Part shown: piece by piece, positions 25,243-37,804 of the stretch
Layout: every line of letters begins with the position of its first letter
Position numbering within the stretch: the stretch's first letter is position 1
Source of the DNA: Bryopsis sp. KO-2023
Taxonomy: Eukaryota > Chlorophyta > Ulvophyceae > Bryopsidales > Bryopsidaceae
Length of the DNA stretch: 64,000 bases
Assembly: GCA_030272585.1 (NCBI GenBank)
Contig: BSYQ01000003.1
Coordinates: 4,402,001 to 4,466,000 of the forward strand
Reading direction: 5' to 3'
Notes under the pieces: generated by a model
Told to the model about the DNA's origin: nothing
Databases searched by the model: none
Seen by the model: only the letters and a program-made list of their open reading frames with translations
Position numbers and translations under genes: made by a program

Positions 25243-28200
25243 ATGAGAACACCGTGGTACATCGGGCCCCTGTTCCTTAGCGTAGCACATTCCGCGTTCG
25301 CACCAGTGCTGTCGACGCAAGAAGACATCGTCGCAGCGTGGTCGGGAAAAAGATGCCACCACTCTGGTGTGCACTGCGACTCTGGCAGCAGTGTTGTAGC
25401 CATATCGTTCACAAACTTGAACCAAGAACCGGATGGGATACAGAGGAGTCTCCCTGAGTCCTTTACGACCCTGACGAGCCTTCACACTCTGTGAGTGGAC
25501 TCTCCTTTCTTTACCCTTGGAGAACAACACACAAGTTTGTTGAAGTTAAAAGACAGCATCTGGCGGCTGTGTCCCACCTAACAAATTCCAGGGCACAAGG
25601 ATCCACAAGATATATGTGCATGTGATATTTATTTGATTGAACAAAGAAACAAAGAAACAAAAATTACATTGTGGAGGAGAATGATATAATTTTATTTATT
25701 TGATTGATGGATCCACAAGATATGTCCGTCCTTGGAAAATGCAACACTTTTGATTCAGAGAATTTATTGGACGTTGTCTCGTTGGGAAGGGCTTAAATTC
25801 GAAACGGGCAATATGTGCCATTGCAGGAGTCTACACACGTTTGATATAATTGGCACGCTCCCTTCGTCCTACAGCACCCTGACCCAGCTGACGTACCTGT
25901 AGGTATTCTGTAAAGCAAAGGAATATTGATTGAAAAGCAAAGGAAGGGCTAACGTGTAATAAGTCAGCATGATTGGAGAATGCACACCAAAGGAAATATT
26001 CATATTCTGTTTCTCATTTTCTGCCAGAGAACTTTTCCTGGATGAGCATTTCCAGTTCCAACCATTTGTTCATCATCGCTGTCTGTACCCCAGTTGGCCC
26101 CATTGTCTTTGCAGAAACGTGGGAAGCAATCATCTTACTGGCACCCTCCCGTCATCATACTCCACGCTCGTCAAATTGGACACTGTGGAGCTGGCACAAA
26201 ACTTTTTACAAGGAACCTTGCCCTCTGAGTGGTCTACAATCACGGCCTTGGATTACCTGAGCATGTACTCGAACTCTCTGGACGGAACCTTGCCTCCTCA
26301 GTGGTCCAATCTGGGGAAGCTTAGATATTTGTATGTCGGCGGAAATGCGTTGACGGGTAGTGTGCCAACGGAATACACGGCGATGACAACACTGACGAGC
26401 CTGTGAGTCCACAAGACCAAGTGTCGTTGTAAGAAAAGCATTAATCAAAACGAGGTTCAAAAGAACCAGGAGGCGACGACAAACAAAAACGACCCCCCAC
26501 CTGATACCAAGAAAGCGTTGCCAACCAAAAAGTAGTCCTTTTCAATTGGTACATCATCAACTTTTTATAGAATACGTCGACGAGCTGAGTATGTGACGCA
26601 TCTTTCCAAAATAAGACTGGTCGGTCAGATTCTGGGTATGAATGTTTCAACACAATTGAGGGGGGTTTGAAGGCTCCCTCAGAAAAAGGGATGGCTGAAG
26701 GATCAAAAAGAGAGTAACCATAAGCCTTAAGAAGCCAAGTTTTCCATTGACGTTTTCTTCTTGTACGCAGGTATATCTCCTCGACACAAATCTGTGGAGA
26801 CCTGCCACCCCTGTGGGGGTCTGTGTCGTCCGACGACACTAATATTGGAGTCGACTGTCCTTCACCGCCTCCTCCTCCGAGCCCACCTCCTCCACCTCCG
26901 AGTCCTCCACCGCCTCTTCCTCCGAGCCCACCTCCTCCGAGTCCTCCACCTCCGAGTCCTCCACCGCCAAATCCTCCACCCCCAAATCCACCCCCGCCAA
27001 ATCCACCCCCCCCAAATCCTCCACCGCCAAATCCACCACCGCCAAATCCACCTCCGAGTCCACCACCGCCAAATCCTCCACCCCCAAATCCACCACCGCC
27101 AAATCCTCCACCCCCGAATCCTCCACCGCCAAATCCACCACCACCAAGTCTTCCCCCGTCGAGTCCTCTCCTTTCAAGCCCACCACCTTCTCTTTCCCCT
27201 CCTTCCCTTCCCCCGCCATCATCGCCACCATCATCGCCACCCCCATTGCCACCTCCACCGAGTCCACCACCACCATCTTTTCCCCCTACCAATCCCCCTC
27301 CGACGAGTCCACCACCGAAGCCCCCCCCTTTTATTCCTCCATCTACCAGTTCACCACCCCCACTCAATCCCCCTCCCATAGCTCCGCCAGGACAACACTT
27401 GACCCCACCAACAGCACCCTCTATTCCGTCCCTTCCCCCACCTGCCCTGTCGCATGTACCTCCGCCCAGAATTCCTTCAACCCCTCCCGACCCTATCTCT
27501 TCGACTATTGTCCAACCACCACCACACCCCCCTGATACGCCTCCTCCATTTGGCTTTCATGTCCCGGACCTCCCCACTCCCCCTCCCCGTTCGCCACCAA
27601 GGTAAGCAATGATGATTCTGCAAAATGATCTACCACAATGCCCACTTTTGAAACTTGATACCTTATGACTCATAAGGTACATTCAGAATGTGGAACACCT
27701 GCCATGAATTGATCAGATGAAGAAAATATGCTTTGCTGCCGCTCACAGTTGATTTCAAATGCTTCTTCAGCTCGTCCCTTCCTCCTCCATTAGCTATTTC
27801 GGTACCTATCCCCGCCACTCCACCCCCTCAGTCGACACCAACATTATCGAGCTTCGCATTTTTCACATCAATTTGGGGACCATGTTCCAGAGAGTGTGGC
27901 ATAGGATCCCAGACGCGTTCGGTACAATGTATCAAGATAACAAGTGGACAGACGTTCTCGGTTGAAGTAGTCTCAGACGGAGAGTGCCGCTTAAATAAGC
28001 CGGAAGGATCGAGACTTTGTAACATTAATTCTTGCGCCGTCGATGCACCCGTCTCCTTGCTGGACCCACCAGCCCCACAAGTGCTCACGCCTTCTACGAC
28101 ACCATCCACAGCTCCAATTCCCCCAGCAAATCCAGAAGATTCATCAAGTCAACCACCACCACTTTTTCCTGTCCTTGAAGACGCCCCAGCACCTCCAGTG

Positions 28201-30590
28201 ACTGTATCGGATCCCTCTGACGGCCAGCCTCCCCCAAACCACAGTTCGAACGCACCCCCGTTGTCAACGCACTACGAATATATCGTTAGCGAATGGGGTG
28301 AGTGCTCTGCTCACTGTGGCAAAGGGACTCAATCACGCACAGTGAGGTGCATTCAAACAAGCGGGGACGTCACGATCGATGTTGATGAAACACTCTGCGA
28401 TGAAGATAACGCAAATTTGTGGCGTGAATGCAACACGGTTCCATGCCCGCTCATGGAGACTGTGGCTGGAGAATGGTCGAAATGCTCGGCGCCTTGTGGC
28501 CTCGATGGAACACAAACGAGGAGTGTTGTCTGCAAAAACAGCACTGACCACCACATAGTCGCACCGGAACTGTGCGCAATCACACAAGAAGGTGGGCTGC
28601 CCTGTATGAGACGGCCTTGGACGGCGACCCAACCCACGTAGATGACAAACGTCTTGAGAAGTGCTTCTCTTCCTAACGAGCCGCAAGGATATCTACCCAC
28701 TACGCTTTTCTTCTTATTTCTTCTCTCCAACAGATTCCATCCGTTCCTGTAGGGCTGCTGACTGCCAGCCACTTGGTACGCAATGGCTTCTTCGACCTTG
28801 GGAAACGTGCAGCGCGTCTTGTGGTGGTGGAGTTTCACTTCGAGAAGTCGTGTGCATCAGAACAGAGACAAACGCTGTGGTGGAGGCCCAAAATTGCGGA
28901 CAGCTGGTGCATGACACGTTTCGATCATGCAACGAGTCCCCTTGCGGAATATTTCGATGGCAGGTGAGAAAAACCATTCGCAGACGACGTAGAGTCCTGG
29001 AAACGTTAACAAAAGTAAACCTCTAAAAGGTTGTTTTGTAGACCCAACCGTGGACAGCATGCTCATCAATGTGCGGTGGTGGCGTCATGTCTCGAAATGT
29101 CGACTGCGTGAACCGCGAGGGGGAACATGCAAAAGAGTCGCTCTGCAGCGGCTATGTCATGCCCGACACAGTTCGCTTCTGTAACACAGACCCATGCCCA
29201 GTGTGTATATTCAACAATGATTGCTCAGCCCAAAGAGTTTGCCGCAATGGACAGTGCGTGTGTGAGCTGGGGTATCTAGGGCAGTCATGTGAATTTCAAG
29301 TGGAGTGCGAAGGCATAGTATCAACAAACGGAGTATGCTGTGAGTCTGGGGTGCTGAGTATCTGGGGCGACTGCTGTAGAACAGGAATGACCCAATCTCG
29401 CGATGGAAGTTGCTGTCCAATAGAGAAAATTGACGATTGCGGACTCTGCAATGGGAATTCAATTGTGAGCACAACCGATCCCTTAGAAAAAGGGTCTGTC
29501 TTGATCGATCGTTCCTCCGCTGCATATTGTGATTTGAGTAAACGGCTTGTATGATAATGTGAGTGGTTTGCAGGTCGACAGCATGGGAAATTGCTGCGAT
29601 GGTGTACTGGACAGTGGTGGAAACTGTTGTCAGGGGACAGTTGACGATTGTGGCGTTTGCAAGGGAGATGGAACATTTTGCGGTCTAGCGACGAGTCTGA
29701 TATTCGTTGGAGCAGCGGGCAGCTTCAATGCGTTGAACACCAACGCAACTCTGCGCGAGAATGTCGCAGAGATCATGTCTGGCAGGGTTTCAAGCTATCT
29801 TGGCACAGAAAATATCAACATAACTTTCAGCAGCACGGACGAACGAGGTAAGTTCAACTCTCAAGACTTGTTTGCACCCCAAACTTTGGGGCACAATGCT
29901 CCTTCTTTGCTTCTTTGCTTCATATTTTGTTGATCAACAGAATATTTTGTGGTCGTTGCAGTTGAGACGACGGTGTGGATCGAACCACCAGTGCCACTCG
30001 AACTTGTGGAGAGCGAAAACACTCTACTGTCGCGTTTGCTTCCCTTGATGGAAGTCCCTGTGCCCGTTGGTGAAGCAAGCTTTAGGCTTTCCAGTGTCGG
30101 CCCTATTCGCCGTGAGGGACACTGTGGCAATGATGTTTGCGAAGTGGACGAACCGCAGAATGGGTGCGATCAAGATTGTCCCTTGACTGCGGTAAATCTC
30201 TGTGAAGAGAATGAAACTTCTTGTTCTGGGCATGGCACCTGCGCGGCCTTCACCGGAGACTGTGTTTGCTATGCTGGCTACACGGGTGCAGCATGCAATG
30301 ACTGTGGGCCAGATTTTGAGAGGCTTTTAACAGGTTTTTGCGGTCGGGACTACAACTCCATTTCTTCAGATCCCCTACCCTCGACGCAAGAAACGGGGGA
30401 AACAAACGCTGTCATCGACGAGCCGGAGGATGGGAGTACAGTCGGTTCCTCGAAGCCTTACAAAGCAAATTCTATTGCCGTTATTGGGGGGGCGTTAGGG
30501 GGCGTCACGTTTGTGGGTGGAGTCGTTTTGTGGAAAGGTGTTCTAAAGGTGTTGTGGAAAGGTAGCCAGGTCCTTCCGCGTGTGATCTAG
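25243..30590 (+). CDS. Large type I surface protein: LRR + proline-rich + five TSP1 repeats + EGF-like + transmembrane
   Basis: Nine exons (25243-25490, 25827-25898, 26115-26402, 26771-27601, 27771-28591, 28734-28963, 29042-29464, 29574-29847, 29962-30590) encode 1271 residues. A signal peptide (MRTPWYIGPLFLSVAHSAFA) leads to plant-type LRRs of 24 residues with the NxLTGTLPSxYSxLxxL pattern (about 70-225). Next is a region of about 230 residues of SPPPP and NPPPP repeats like algal wall hydroxyproline-rich proteins. Five thrombospondin type 1 repeats follow (WGPCSRECGIGSQTRSV, WGECSAHCGKG, WSKCSAPCGLDG, WETCSASCGGG, WTACSSMCGGG), then an EGF-like segment, paired DDCGxC(N/K)G cysteine motifs as seen in ADAMTS proteins, and a second EGF-like unit. 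A C-terminal helix (about 1240-1258) with a short basic tail anchors it. No kinase or other cytoplasmic domain is present. It is probably an adhesion or matrix-sensing protein. An alternative exon at 26028-26084 is possible but breaks the LRR register. Confidence 0.85.
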
Positions 30591-30985
30591 TTTGGTTGGA
30601 GTGGTAGTCTGGTGTAAGCAGAGCCTTGTTTTTTTGAGATTGCGTCCTCGCAACTGGGACCTTGTCTTGTATTGGTGTGGGGGCGGAATCTATGAGAATG
30701 TCTCAACCCAATCTCTGTATTTGTATGTAACCTGGGTATAATCCATATCCTCGCTTCCCACTTTATCACCAGGTATACCTGAGCAAATCAAACCCCCCGA
30801 CAGGATTTTACTAAGGATTTTACCAACTCCACCCCTGAGAAAGGCAGCAGGGTTTTTCCCTCCACATACAAATATCACTGACAGAGGAAGCTATCAGAAG
30901 TCAAATTCTGAGCAAAAAAACAAAGAAAGCATTACATAACCCCTTCCCCAGCATCCCCCTACATGAACCCCTTCCAAGCAGTTTG

Positions 30986-31019
30986 GATACAGTTTGGAGT
31001 TCCCCATCCAAACTGTATC
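30986..31019. repeat. Perfect 13-bp inverted repeat with 8-nt loop
   Basis: GATACAGTTTGGA (30986-30998) and its exact complement TCCAAACTGTATC (31007-31019) flank the loop GTTCCCCA. It sits in the 3' region of the LRR-TSP1 gene and may form an RNA stem-loop in that transcript or in the convergent one. Confidence 0.85.
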
Positions 31020-31228
31020 AGCCTCCTCTGAAGCTTTGTCTAAGTGTGAGCGTACGTATCAAAAAACAGACCAAAGAAAACTATACCAAAAATTCCTAGA
31101 AGCCCACCAAGAAAGAAAGAAAATTCATGTTCTATGTCAGCCCCACTAATCTCCCAATGTTTCAGCTAAGCACAACCTTTTTCTTTTGTACTCTCAGACA
31201 GAAGAGAGTGCCTTTTTTTCTTTTTTCG

Positions 31229-31384
31229 AAAGTAGAACCCCCCCCGCCCTTCCTTCTTTTTTTTCAAAAAGTAAAAACATCCCCTCCCTCTATTTTTTTC
31301 CAAGTGAAAACATCCCCCCCTCTATTTTTTTCAAAAAGTGAAAACATCCCCCCCTCTATTTTTTTTTTTCCAAGTGAAAACTTC
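31229..31384. repeat. Degenerate 34-bp minisatellite, about 4.5 copies
   Basis: The unit is AAGTGAAAACATCC followed by a C-run, TCTA and a T-run. Copies start near 31229 (degenerate), 31268, 31302, 31336 and 31372. Length differences are in the homopolymers. Confidence 0.8.
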
Positions 31385-31604
31385 CTTTCCCAAAACGCAA
31401 ACCTTTTTTTCTGTTTTTCTGTTGTTTTTGTCTTTTCTTTCTTTTGATTTCTCCCTCACCCCCCCAGCCCCGGCCCGCCAGAATGCAGGCTTCAGGGGAA
31501 AACTTTTCCCCCAAGAACTATTTTCCCCTTAAAAGCCACCTTCCTCATTTCTGTTGGCACTAATATCTCAAAAACAAAGGAAAAAACACCACAAACAAAC
31601 TTGC

Positions 31605-34600
31605 TTAAAACTCCAAATCGGACATGGGGTCATCCCCACCTTGGTGATTCTGCCTGTATTGATCCAGCTGATCTTGCAGCCTCCTCCTGTCCGACTGTGC
31701 ATTAAAAAAAAAAAAAAAAAATTCAAAATTCAGACAAACAGAAAAGAACGATCAACCCTTCTCTCTGGTGATCTTTAAATCCTGGCGAGGCCCAAAAAAT
31801 ATTCCAAGACCCTCGCAGTATTTTTTGAGGTTTTTTTCTTAAATGCACAAATCCTGGAGAGACGTTCAGTGTTTAAAAAAAAACGTATTCTGAATATCCA
31901 CATAAATCCTTGTGTGAAGCCAAGGGGGATATAAGCCACTTTTACATGGTCTATAAATGCCAGGTTTTTGACTAAAATACACACAGAATGGATGCAGCAG
32001 CCTGGCCTATTTTCTTCACGAAATAATTTTCGGAAACTCGTGGGTACTTGCGAGCTACTTTTGCACAGATTTCATCGACACATCGAAATTCTGATCACTA
32101 GGAGAATTAAAAAAAAACAGTTAAAAAAAAGCTTTTTTTTTAAACAAAGCTTTCAAACTATGGTTGAGAATTTTCTGTTACGATGTGCCAAGGCGTAGAA
32201 CCCACCATGGCAAGGAAAATAATTTCGCCACGGATTTACAAAATCGGTGCTAGCTTACGCGGGTCAAGATAGTACTGTATATGTGCAGCTTGGTTTCCTA
32301 CTGTTGTTTTTGGAGTCGATTACCTCGGCAGAGTCCATTGCTTCTCGCAAGGAAGCCACGAGCCCTGACAAAGTGCTAAGCTCTGCCTCAAGCGAGTTCG
32401 CTTGCCTCTGAAGCTTCCCCCTCTCTTCCTGTTGTACATCATAAAAGCATAAAAGAGTTTCAATATATATATATTTAAGCATTTTACACGAGGCCAAACG
32501 GCCGAGTGCACCCCGTTCACGGAAATGTGTTTACAGGCTATACATATAATATATATAGTTTATTTTTTTTCGATTTTTTTTCTTTCTCAAGTGTGCAATG
32601 ATGAGAAAGTTGGAGTTGAAAGACAACAAAACAAAAAGAATCTCTCGTGGGAGAACAGGTGGGTTTTAAAAAAAATGAAAAAAGACGCCAAAAGATGCAA
32701 CGCTTTGTTTTTCCATGCAAATCGACAAAAAGTATTCGTTCTACCTTTTGGTATTCCACTTCCTCCTCCAGCTTGTTCACTTCGAGGGTCTTTTCCTCAT
32801 CGTTTCGTTCCAGGCTCTGCATCTCCCCCAACATGGTTGCCAGATTTTCTTCCACTGCAGACATCTTCCCATTCAATTGGTTCATCTCCTCCGTCTTTTC
32901 CTCTACCACCCCCTCAAGCCTGTTGATCTCCTCCGTCCTTTCCTCCACCACCCCCACAAGCCTGTTGATCTCCTCCGTCTTTTCCGCCGACTTTTCCCCC
33001 AAGTCGCCAACGACCCCTTCCAGTCTGTCCACATTGCTTGCAGATTCCTTCAGCTTGATTCCAAAGGCCTCCAGTTCCGTGGTCTTTTGCTGCAATCTTT
33101 CCTCCAAATCGGTGACCTGGGATGTTTTCTCGAGCGTCACAGCCTGGAGCTTCTCCCTCTCTGCCTTGCTCTCTTTCAACTGTCTTCCCAGCTCACCAAC
33201 CCTGTCGGATTTCTCCCTGGCCTTTTGCTGCAATCTTTCCTCCAAGTCGGTGACCTGGGATGTTTTCTTGACCATCGCAGCCTGGAGCTTCTCCCTCTCT
33301 GCCTTGCTTTCTTTTACCTGTCTTCCCAGCTCGCCAACCCTGTCGGATTTCTCCTGCAAAAGCACCAACCCCCTTTCAACCACAGCATCCTTACCCCATC
33401 TGGGGATCGCCTTGCTTGGATCACCAGTGCAACCTTCAATCTCGATGATGATTCTTAACAGTTTTTTGAATTTGATTTTTTTTTGAATTATTAATTATTT
33501 GTGTTTTTGGGGGATGGGTTTTCATCTTACTCAGGTTTGCTGGGTTTTCTTTGTACAAGCAAACGTGGAAAGGAGGCCTCGACCCTACCTTGGCTGACTT
33601 CTTGAGGGAACTGAGTCTGTCACTCATGTCGGCAAGCTCATCGTCTCGCTCATCCAAGGTTTTGTCAAGCACCCGCTTTTCAGTTTCGATTTTTCTGAAC
33701 GACTCCGCCCATTCCTTCAACAGAAAAGAAAAAACGCAACCCAAAATGGACCTTAAAATCGAACTCCCACGTAACTCAATTAAAAAAAAAATGAAATAGA
33801 GCTGATGGTGGAACAACAATAATATAATCATTTCAAGAAAACGCACAGGATGAAAAAAAAAACAGGATGCCAACCGTGAGGCCAATTGCAGAGGGATTTG
33901 ACATGAGACTGACCTCGGCACCGATTCTTGCCGTGACGACCTCCTCTTGTTTTTCGGTCAAAGACTCCTTGAGCTTAGATGCCTCAATCTTGACCTCCTC
34001 CAGCTTTTTCTCAGTTTTTCTCAGATCTTTCTCAGCTTTCCTCAAGTCTTTCTTCAGCCTCTGTACCTCTCCCCAGGCCTGCACCGTTCCACCACGATTC
34101 AGGCAAAATTCGAGAAAATGGCTTTCACGTCAAATCGTGAAGTTTTGAATCACAAACACACTTTGGAGCTGTTCTTAATTGGCATCAATCCATTGGTTTT
34201 GATAAAATGAACGGTAAAAGATGACTAATCACTCTTTAGCCAAAACAGAGGGTAAACGTATTTTGCACACCTTCCTCCAGAGCACCAAGAAGACGATGTT
34301 CAGAATTGCCAGCATCCATGGCCGAACATCAGCTTCTTTCGTCGGCTCCATCACCTTTCCAATCTGTGGCAATGAGCAAAAATACAAAAATGTATAAAAA
34401 TGATGCGTTTTAACCCTGACTGTACATGTTTGGGGCAACCTGGAGAATGCTCTCACCAGAAAACCATGATCCGTCTCCAGGTCAGGCGGATAAGGGTCGC
34501 CTGTTTCAATCACTTCATGCTCGTCAGGCTTTGGAGTAGCAGACCCTTCCTCCAAGCTCAGTGGAGGACCGGCTGCTTCAAGCACTTCATGCGCTTCAGG

Positions 34601-35463
34601 CTCTGGAGTAGCAGACCCTTCCTCCAAGCCCAATGGAGGGCCACCTGACTCAAGCACCAGTGGAGGGTCGCCTGCTTCAAGCACTTCATGCTCCTCAGCA
34701 TCCGGAGTTGTGAACCCTTCCTGCAAATCCAATGGCGACGGCTCGCACAGATCCATGTCATGCTCCTCAGCCTCCGGAGTTGTGAACTCTTCCTCCACAC
34801 CCAATGGCGACGGCTCACACAGATCCATGTTCGAAGTCTGCATGCAACAAACCCTTGATTCAGCCTCCCAATCTTTCTGACTCCATGCCACGGTGGAGGT
34901 GAGCAAAGATCTTCATCCGTTTAAAATCACAGTGGGAAGCAGTCAACAGCAGCCAATACTGGTCTTGGATTCTTGACCATTGCAATTTCTTTCCTTGAAC
35001 TACTGTTTACTATTGTGTTTTTCTTTGCACAGATCATGCGGCTGACCACTGCATGTTTGCTCACCTGTGCAGGACTGCTCGCCTCCTTGATGAACGGCAT
35101 GTCCGGCACCCTTGTGATCTCACCCTGTGTTTCCTCCTTTGGATTTTTGACCCCCCTGACTGACATGCCCGCGATGCCGCCTCCCACCAGAAGGATCAGA
35201 AGAGCTATCCCCACCATTTGCAGAGCTTGATTGAGTCCCTTCCGTGCCATCCAGTCTTTGAACTCTTTGGAATTTTCCAGCCTGGGCACAAAGAACAGCA
35301 AGTCAGATCAGGTCCCGGAAACGGGAAAGGGAAGCGCAGTCTTTTCAAGAGGAGCTCTAAACGAACGATCTTGGAGCGCGTTTGCTCTTCCGTAAGAAAC
35401 ATACTTGCGGAGCTCCTCGTTCGTTGTTATAGCGCTCCTTGTCGTCGCCACAGACGACGACAT
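31605..35463 (-). CDS. Membrane-anchored long coiled-coil protein, function unknown
   Basis: Nine exons (35463-35405, 35281-35065, 34837-34457, 34363-34271, 34078-33914, 33714-33589, 33353-32745, 32428-32324, 31694-31605) give 614 residues. The last exon, SDRRRLQDQLDQYR...DLEF, follows an in-phase donor at 32323. There is a hydrophobic helix at about 38-60 (LQMVGIALLILLVGGGIAG). An acidic Pro/Glu-rich region at 93-219 has repeated PPLxLEEGSATPEP-type units. A second hydrophobic stretch lies at about 235-249 (MLAILNIVFLVLW). A heptad coiled coil of over 300 residues fills the C-terminal half. Within it GELGRQ(V/L)KESKAEREKLQA occurs twice and GVVEE(R/K)TEEINRLEG-type units several times, so it grew by internal duplication. 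It looks like an organelle-surface tether, but that is inference; I recognise no family. Confidence 0.75.
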
Positions 35464-36126
35464 TTGGCCACATTCCAAGAACGGGACCGGCATGGACCTG
35501 AGGCAGAGGGAGTTAAACCAAAAAATGAGCGCTGCCGACGCTGTCCCGACGTTTCGCTGGTGTGATAGAGACAAGCAAGGAAAATCTGATACGAGCATGG
35601 GTGTCGTCTTACCTCGGTGAAGATTCCAAGCTGATGTTGTTTTTGTTATCGTTGTCGTTGTTGTTGTTCGCACACGGCGCAATCACTCCCAGCAACTCCA
35701 GATGCCTCGACGCACACCGGAATCAACAGTTGCGGAGACGGGGCTGCCGCTGAATGTCAGGCAACATGTTGGATGATTCAACATCTGTCATTAACTTTTT
35801 TTCTTTTTTTTCGCTCATGCTGCATGAGTCATGCGTGAAACCTGCAATTCCGTCCCAAGCCAATTAATTCGTTTTTTTTTTTTGCAACAAACTTTATCAG
35901 TTCGTCGAAATCGCACAATCCAGGTCCCAAATCGTCTGATTCTGGGCAGTTGTGATAACGATACTGCAAGTTACTGGATCTCATCCCAGGGATATTTTTG
36001 GTTCCCAAAACTTCCTCATTTCCCGCCTCATCGAAACTGATTTTCCCCTCGAAATCGTAGTCAAACAGGTGGCTTTTGTTATGATGAAGCTGTACACATC
36101 TGGATTCCTGGAGATGTGGGAGAGAT

Positions 36127-36179
36127 GTTGACCAGCACTGTTGAAGAATAACATAACAGTGCTGGTCGACTTTTTTTTT
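36127..36179 (+). other. 16-bp stem-loop followed by a run of nine T
   Basis: GTTGACCAGCACTGTT (36127-36142) pairs with AACAGTGCTGGTCGAC (36155-36170), with a single G-U wobble and a 12-nt loop. It is followed directly by T9. On the + strand this is a stable RNA hairpin ending in a U tract, like the 3' end of an RNA polymerase III transcript. No A/B box or tRNA fold is evident upstream. Confidence 0.7.
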
Positions 36180-36651
36180 AGATCAGTTGGTGGTGAATTA
36201 TTGTTAGAGAAACATTTTCTTGAATGATCAGTACTCAGTGCATTGATCCATTGGCCCAGGCACCATTATTTCCGGTGTCCGTATGCAAAACAGCCAAAAG
36301 GAGACGAGACAGCGCGACAGAGAAGAAGTCAATCACATGCAAGATGAACAGCTTCTTTTTCTTTTGCTACATGAATCCCGAGAATATAATGGCAAAATTG
36401 GCGAGAGGTTTAAAAAAAAAAAAACAGGGACTCTCTTCGCCACAACAATCACCACAAGACAGACAAAACCGGACGAAAAAGAAAAAAACCCGGTTGGTCG
36501 GTGCTAAGCACACAAGAATTTCCCTCAGCACCATATGTCTTTTTACCCACCGCCATCCTCTGCATCATTCCAAATTAGATCGAAGAAAAAAAAACTAAGG
36601 AAAAAAGAAAAAAAAAATTGTCCCCATTTTCCCCATAAACAAAGACCTTTT

Positions 36652-36672
36652 TCTCTCTCTCTCTCTCTCTTT
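36652..36672. repeat. (CT)n microsatellite
   Basis: An uninterrupted CT dinucleotide run within the pyrimidine-rich gene-free region. Confidence 0.85.
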
Positions 36673-37804
36673 CTTTGTTTCTCATTACGCACTACAAACC
36701 CAATGTGGATGATAACCAAAAACAAAAAGCACCCCATTCTTTTCCCCCCCCTCTATAAACCTAAGCCAGATTCATGCTGGAATCGATGAAAGAGAGAAAA
36801 ATTAAAAAAGCACTCCCTCTACTTCCTTTTCTTTTCGGTTTCAGCAGCATTCTCCCAACCCTCGATATGCATATTCTTTTTTTCAATTATAAAAACTGCA
36901 ATTAAAAAAAAGCAGGAACATAAAAATAGATTCCACCCCGATCTCTCTACTTTTCCAATTAGAAAATCCTTCTCTAGGAGAAAAATGAGAAACAAGAAAA
37001 TGCTCATTGCGCGCCCCAGAAATATATATGTATATATCAGTGTTCAAAACAAAAAACAAAAATCCTCTTCTCTATCCATACCCCGTCAAGTTTTATGTTT
37101 TGTCAATCTTGACGATCTGTCAAGAACTATTTCAAAACAAGGATTTTCAGTCCTTTCGAGGGTCGTTGGAACTGCATGCCACCTAAGATCCCAGCTGAAA
37201 AAAAAAGCAGAAGGGGCTTTTTTTTAAACCTTTTTTTTTAAATCGAAAACCATCCACTGAATGAGGAACCAAAGCTCCGACTTCAAAAAAACAAATTTGA
37301 CAAATTTGACAGAGTCCCCTCTTTTCTTTTCTTGTCGAAAAACAGCAGGGAGGAGGGTAGGGGGGAAAATAAACCTAGAAAAATAACAGAGCCAGAAATG
37401 GGGACGAAAAAAAGAGTTTTTTTTCCCTCCCCTCCCCAGCTTTCGATAAATTTTCCCTCTCCCTGCACAAACCCTGTTTCTAGCAAAAAAGAAAGGTCCA
37501 TCCTCCTTTTCTTTTTAAACCATCATCTGCAAAATATAACACAGATCCCGCCACTAGTTTTTTCTTTTTTTTTTTCCTTTTCTTTTTTTACCCCTTCTGA
37601 ATACAACTTTTTCTCTTTTCAAAAACCGATCATCACAAACCACTCTCGGCCTAGTACTCAAAAATTGTTTTTGTTTTTTTTTTAAACCCCCCGTTTCCCA
37701 AAAGAAAAAAACCAAAAAAAAAAAAAAAAACGCGAAAAACAAGAGAAAAGAAAATTCTAAAAAACGCAACCAAAATCAAAAGATGCACTTAACATGGTTA
37801 TAAA

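Larger units (their letters stand above)
30591..31604. other. Convergent intergenic region with hairpin and tandem repeats
   Basis: This lies between the stops of the LRR-TSP1 gene (+) and the coiled-coil gene (-). It holds the hairpin at 30986-31019 and the 34-bp repeat array at 31229-31384. No coding exon seen. Confidence 0.5.

Noticed and set aside
26028-26084. An extra exon in the LRR region
   Set aside because: Its product does not fit the 24-residue LRR register, and skipping it joins two repeats perfectly; a 30-nt intron would otherwise be needed.
26441-27379. A 312-codon Gly-rich frame on the minus strand
   Set aside because: It is the antisense shadow of the SPPPP repeats of the LRR-TSP1 gene.
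29549-29573. A 25-nt intron in the LRR-TSP1 gene
   Set aside because: An in-phase donor at 29465 gives a normal 109-nt intron and restores the GNSI-VDSMGNCC repeat pattern.
32647-33486. Ser/Leu-rich plus-strand frames of 247-279 codons
   Set aside because: They are the antisense of the coiled-coil exon 33353-32745 and follow its repeat periodicity.
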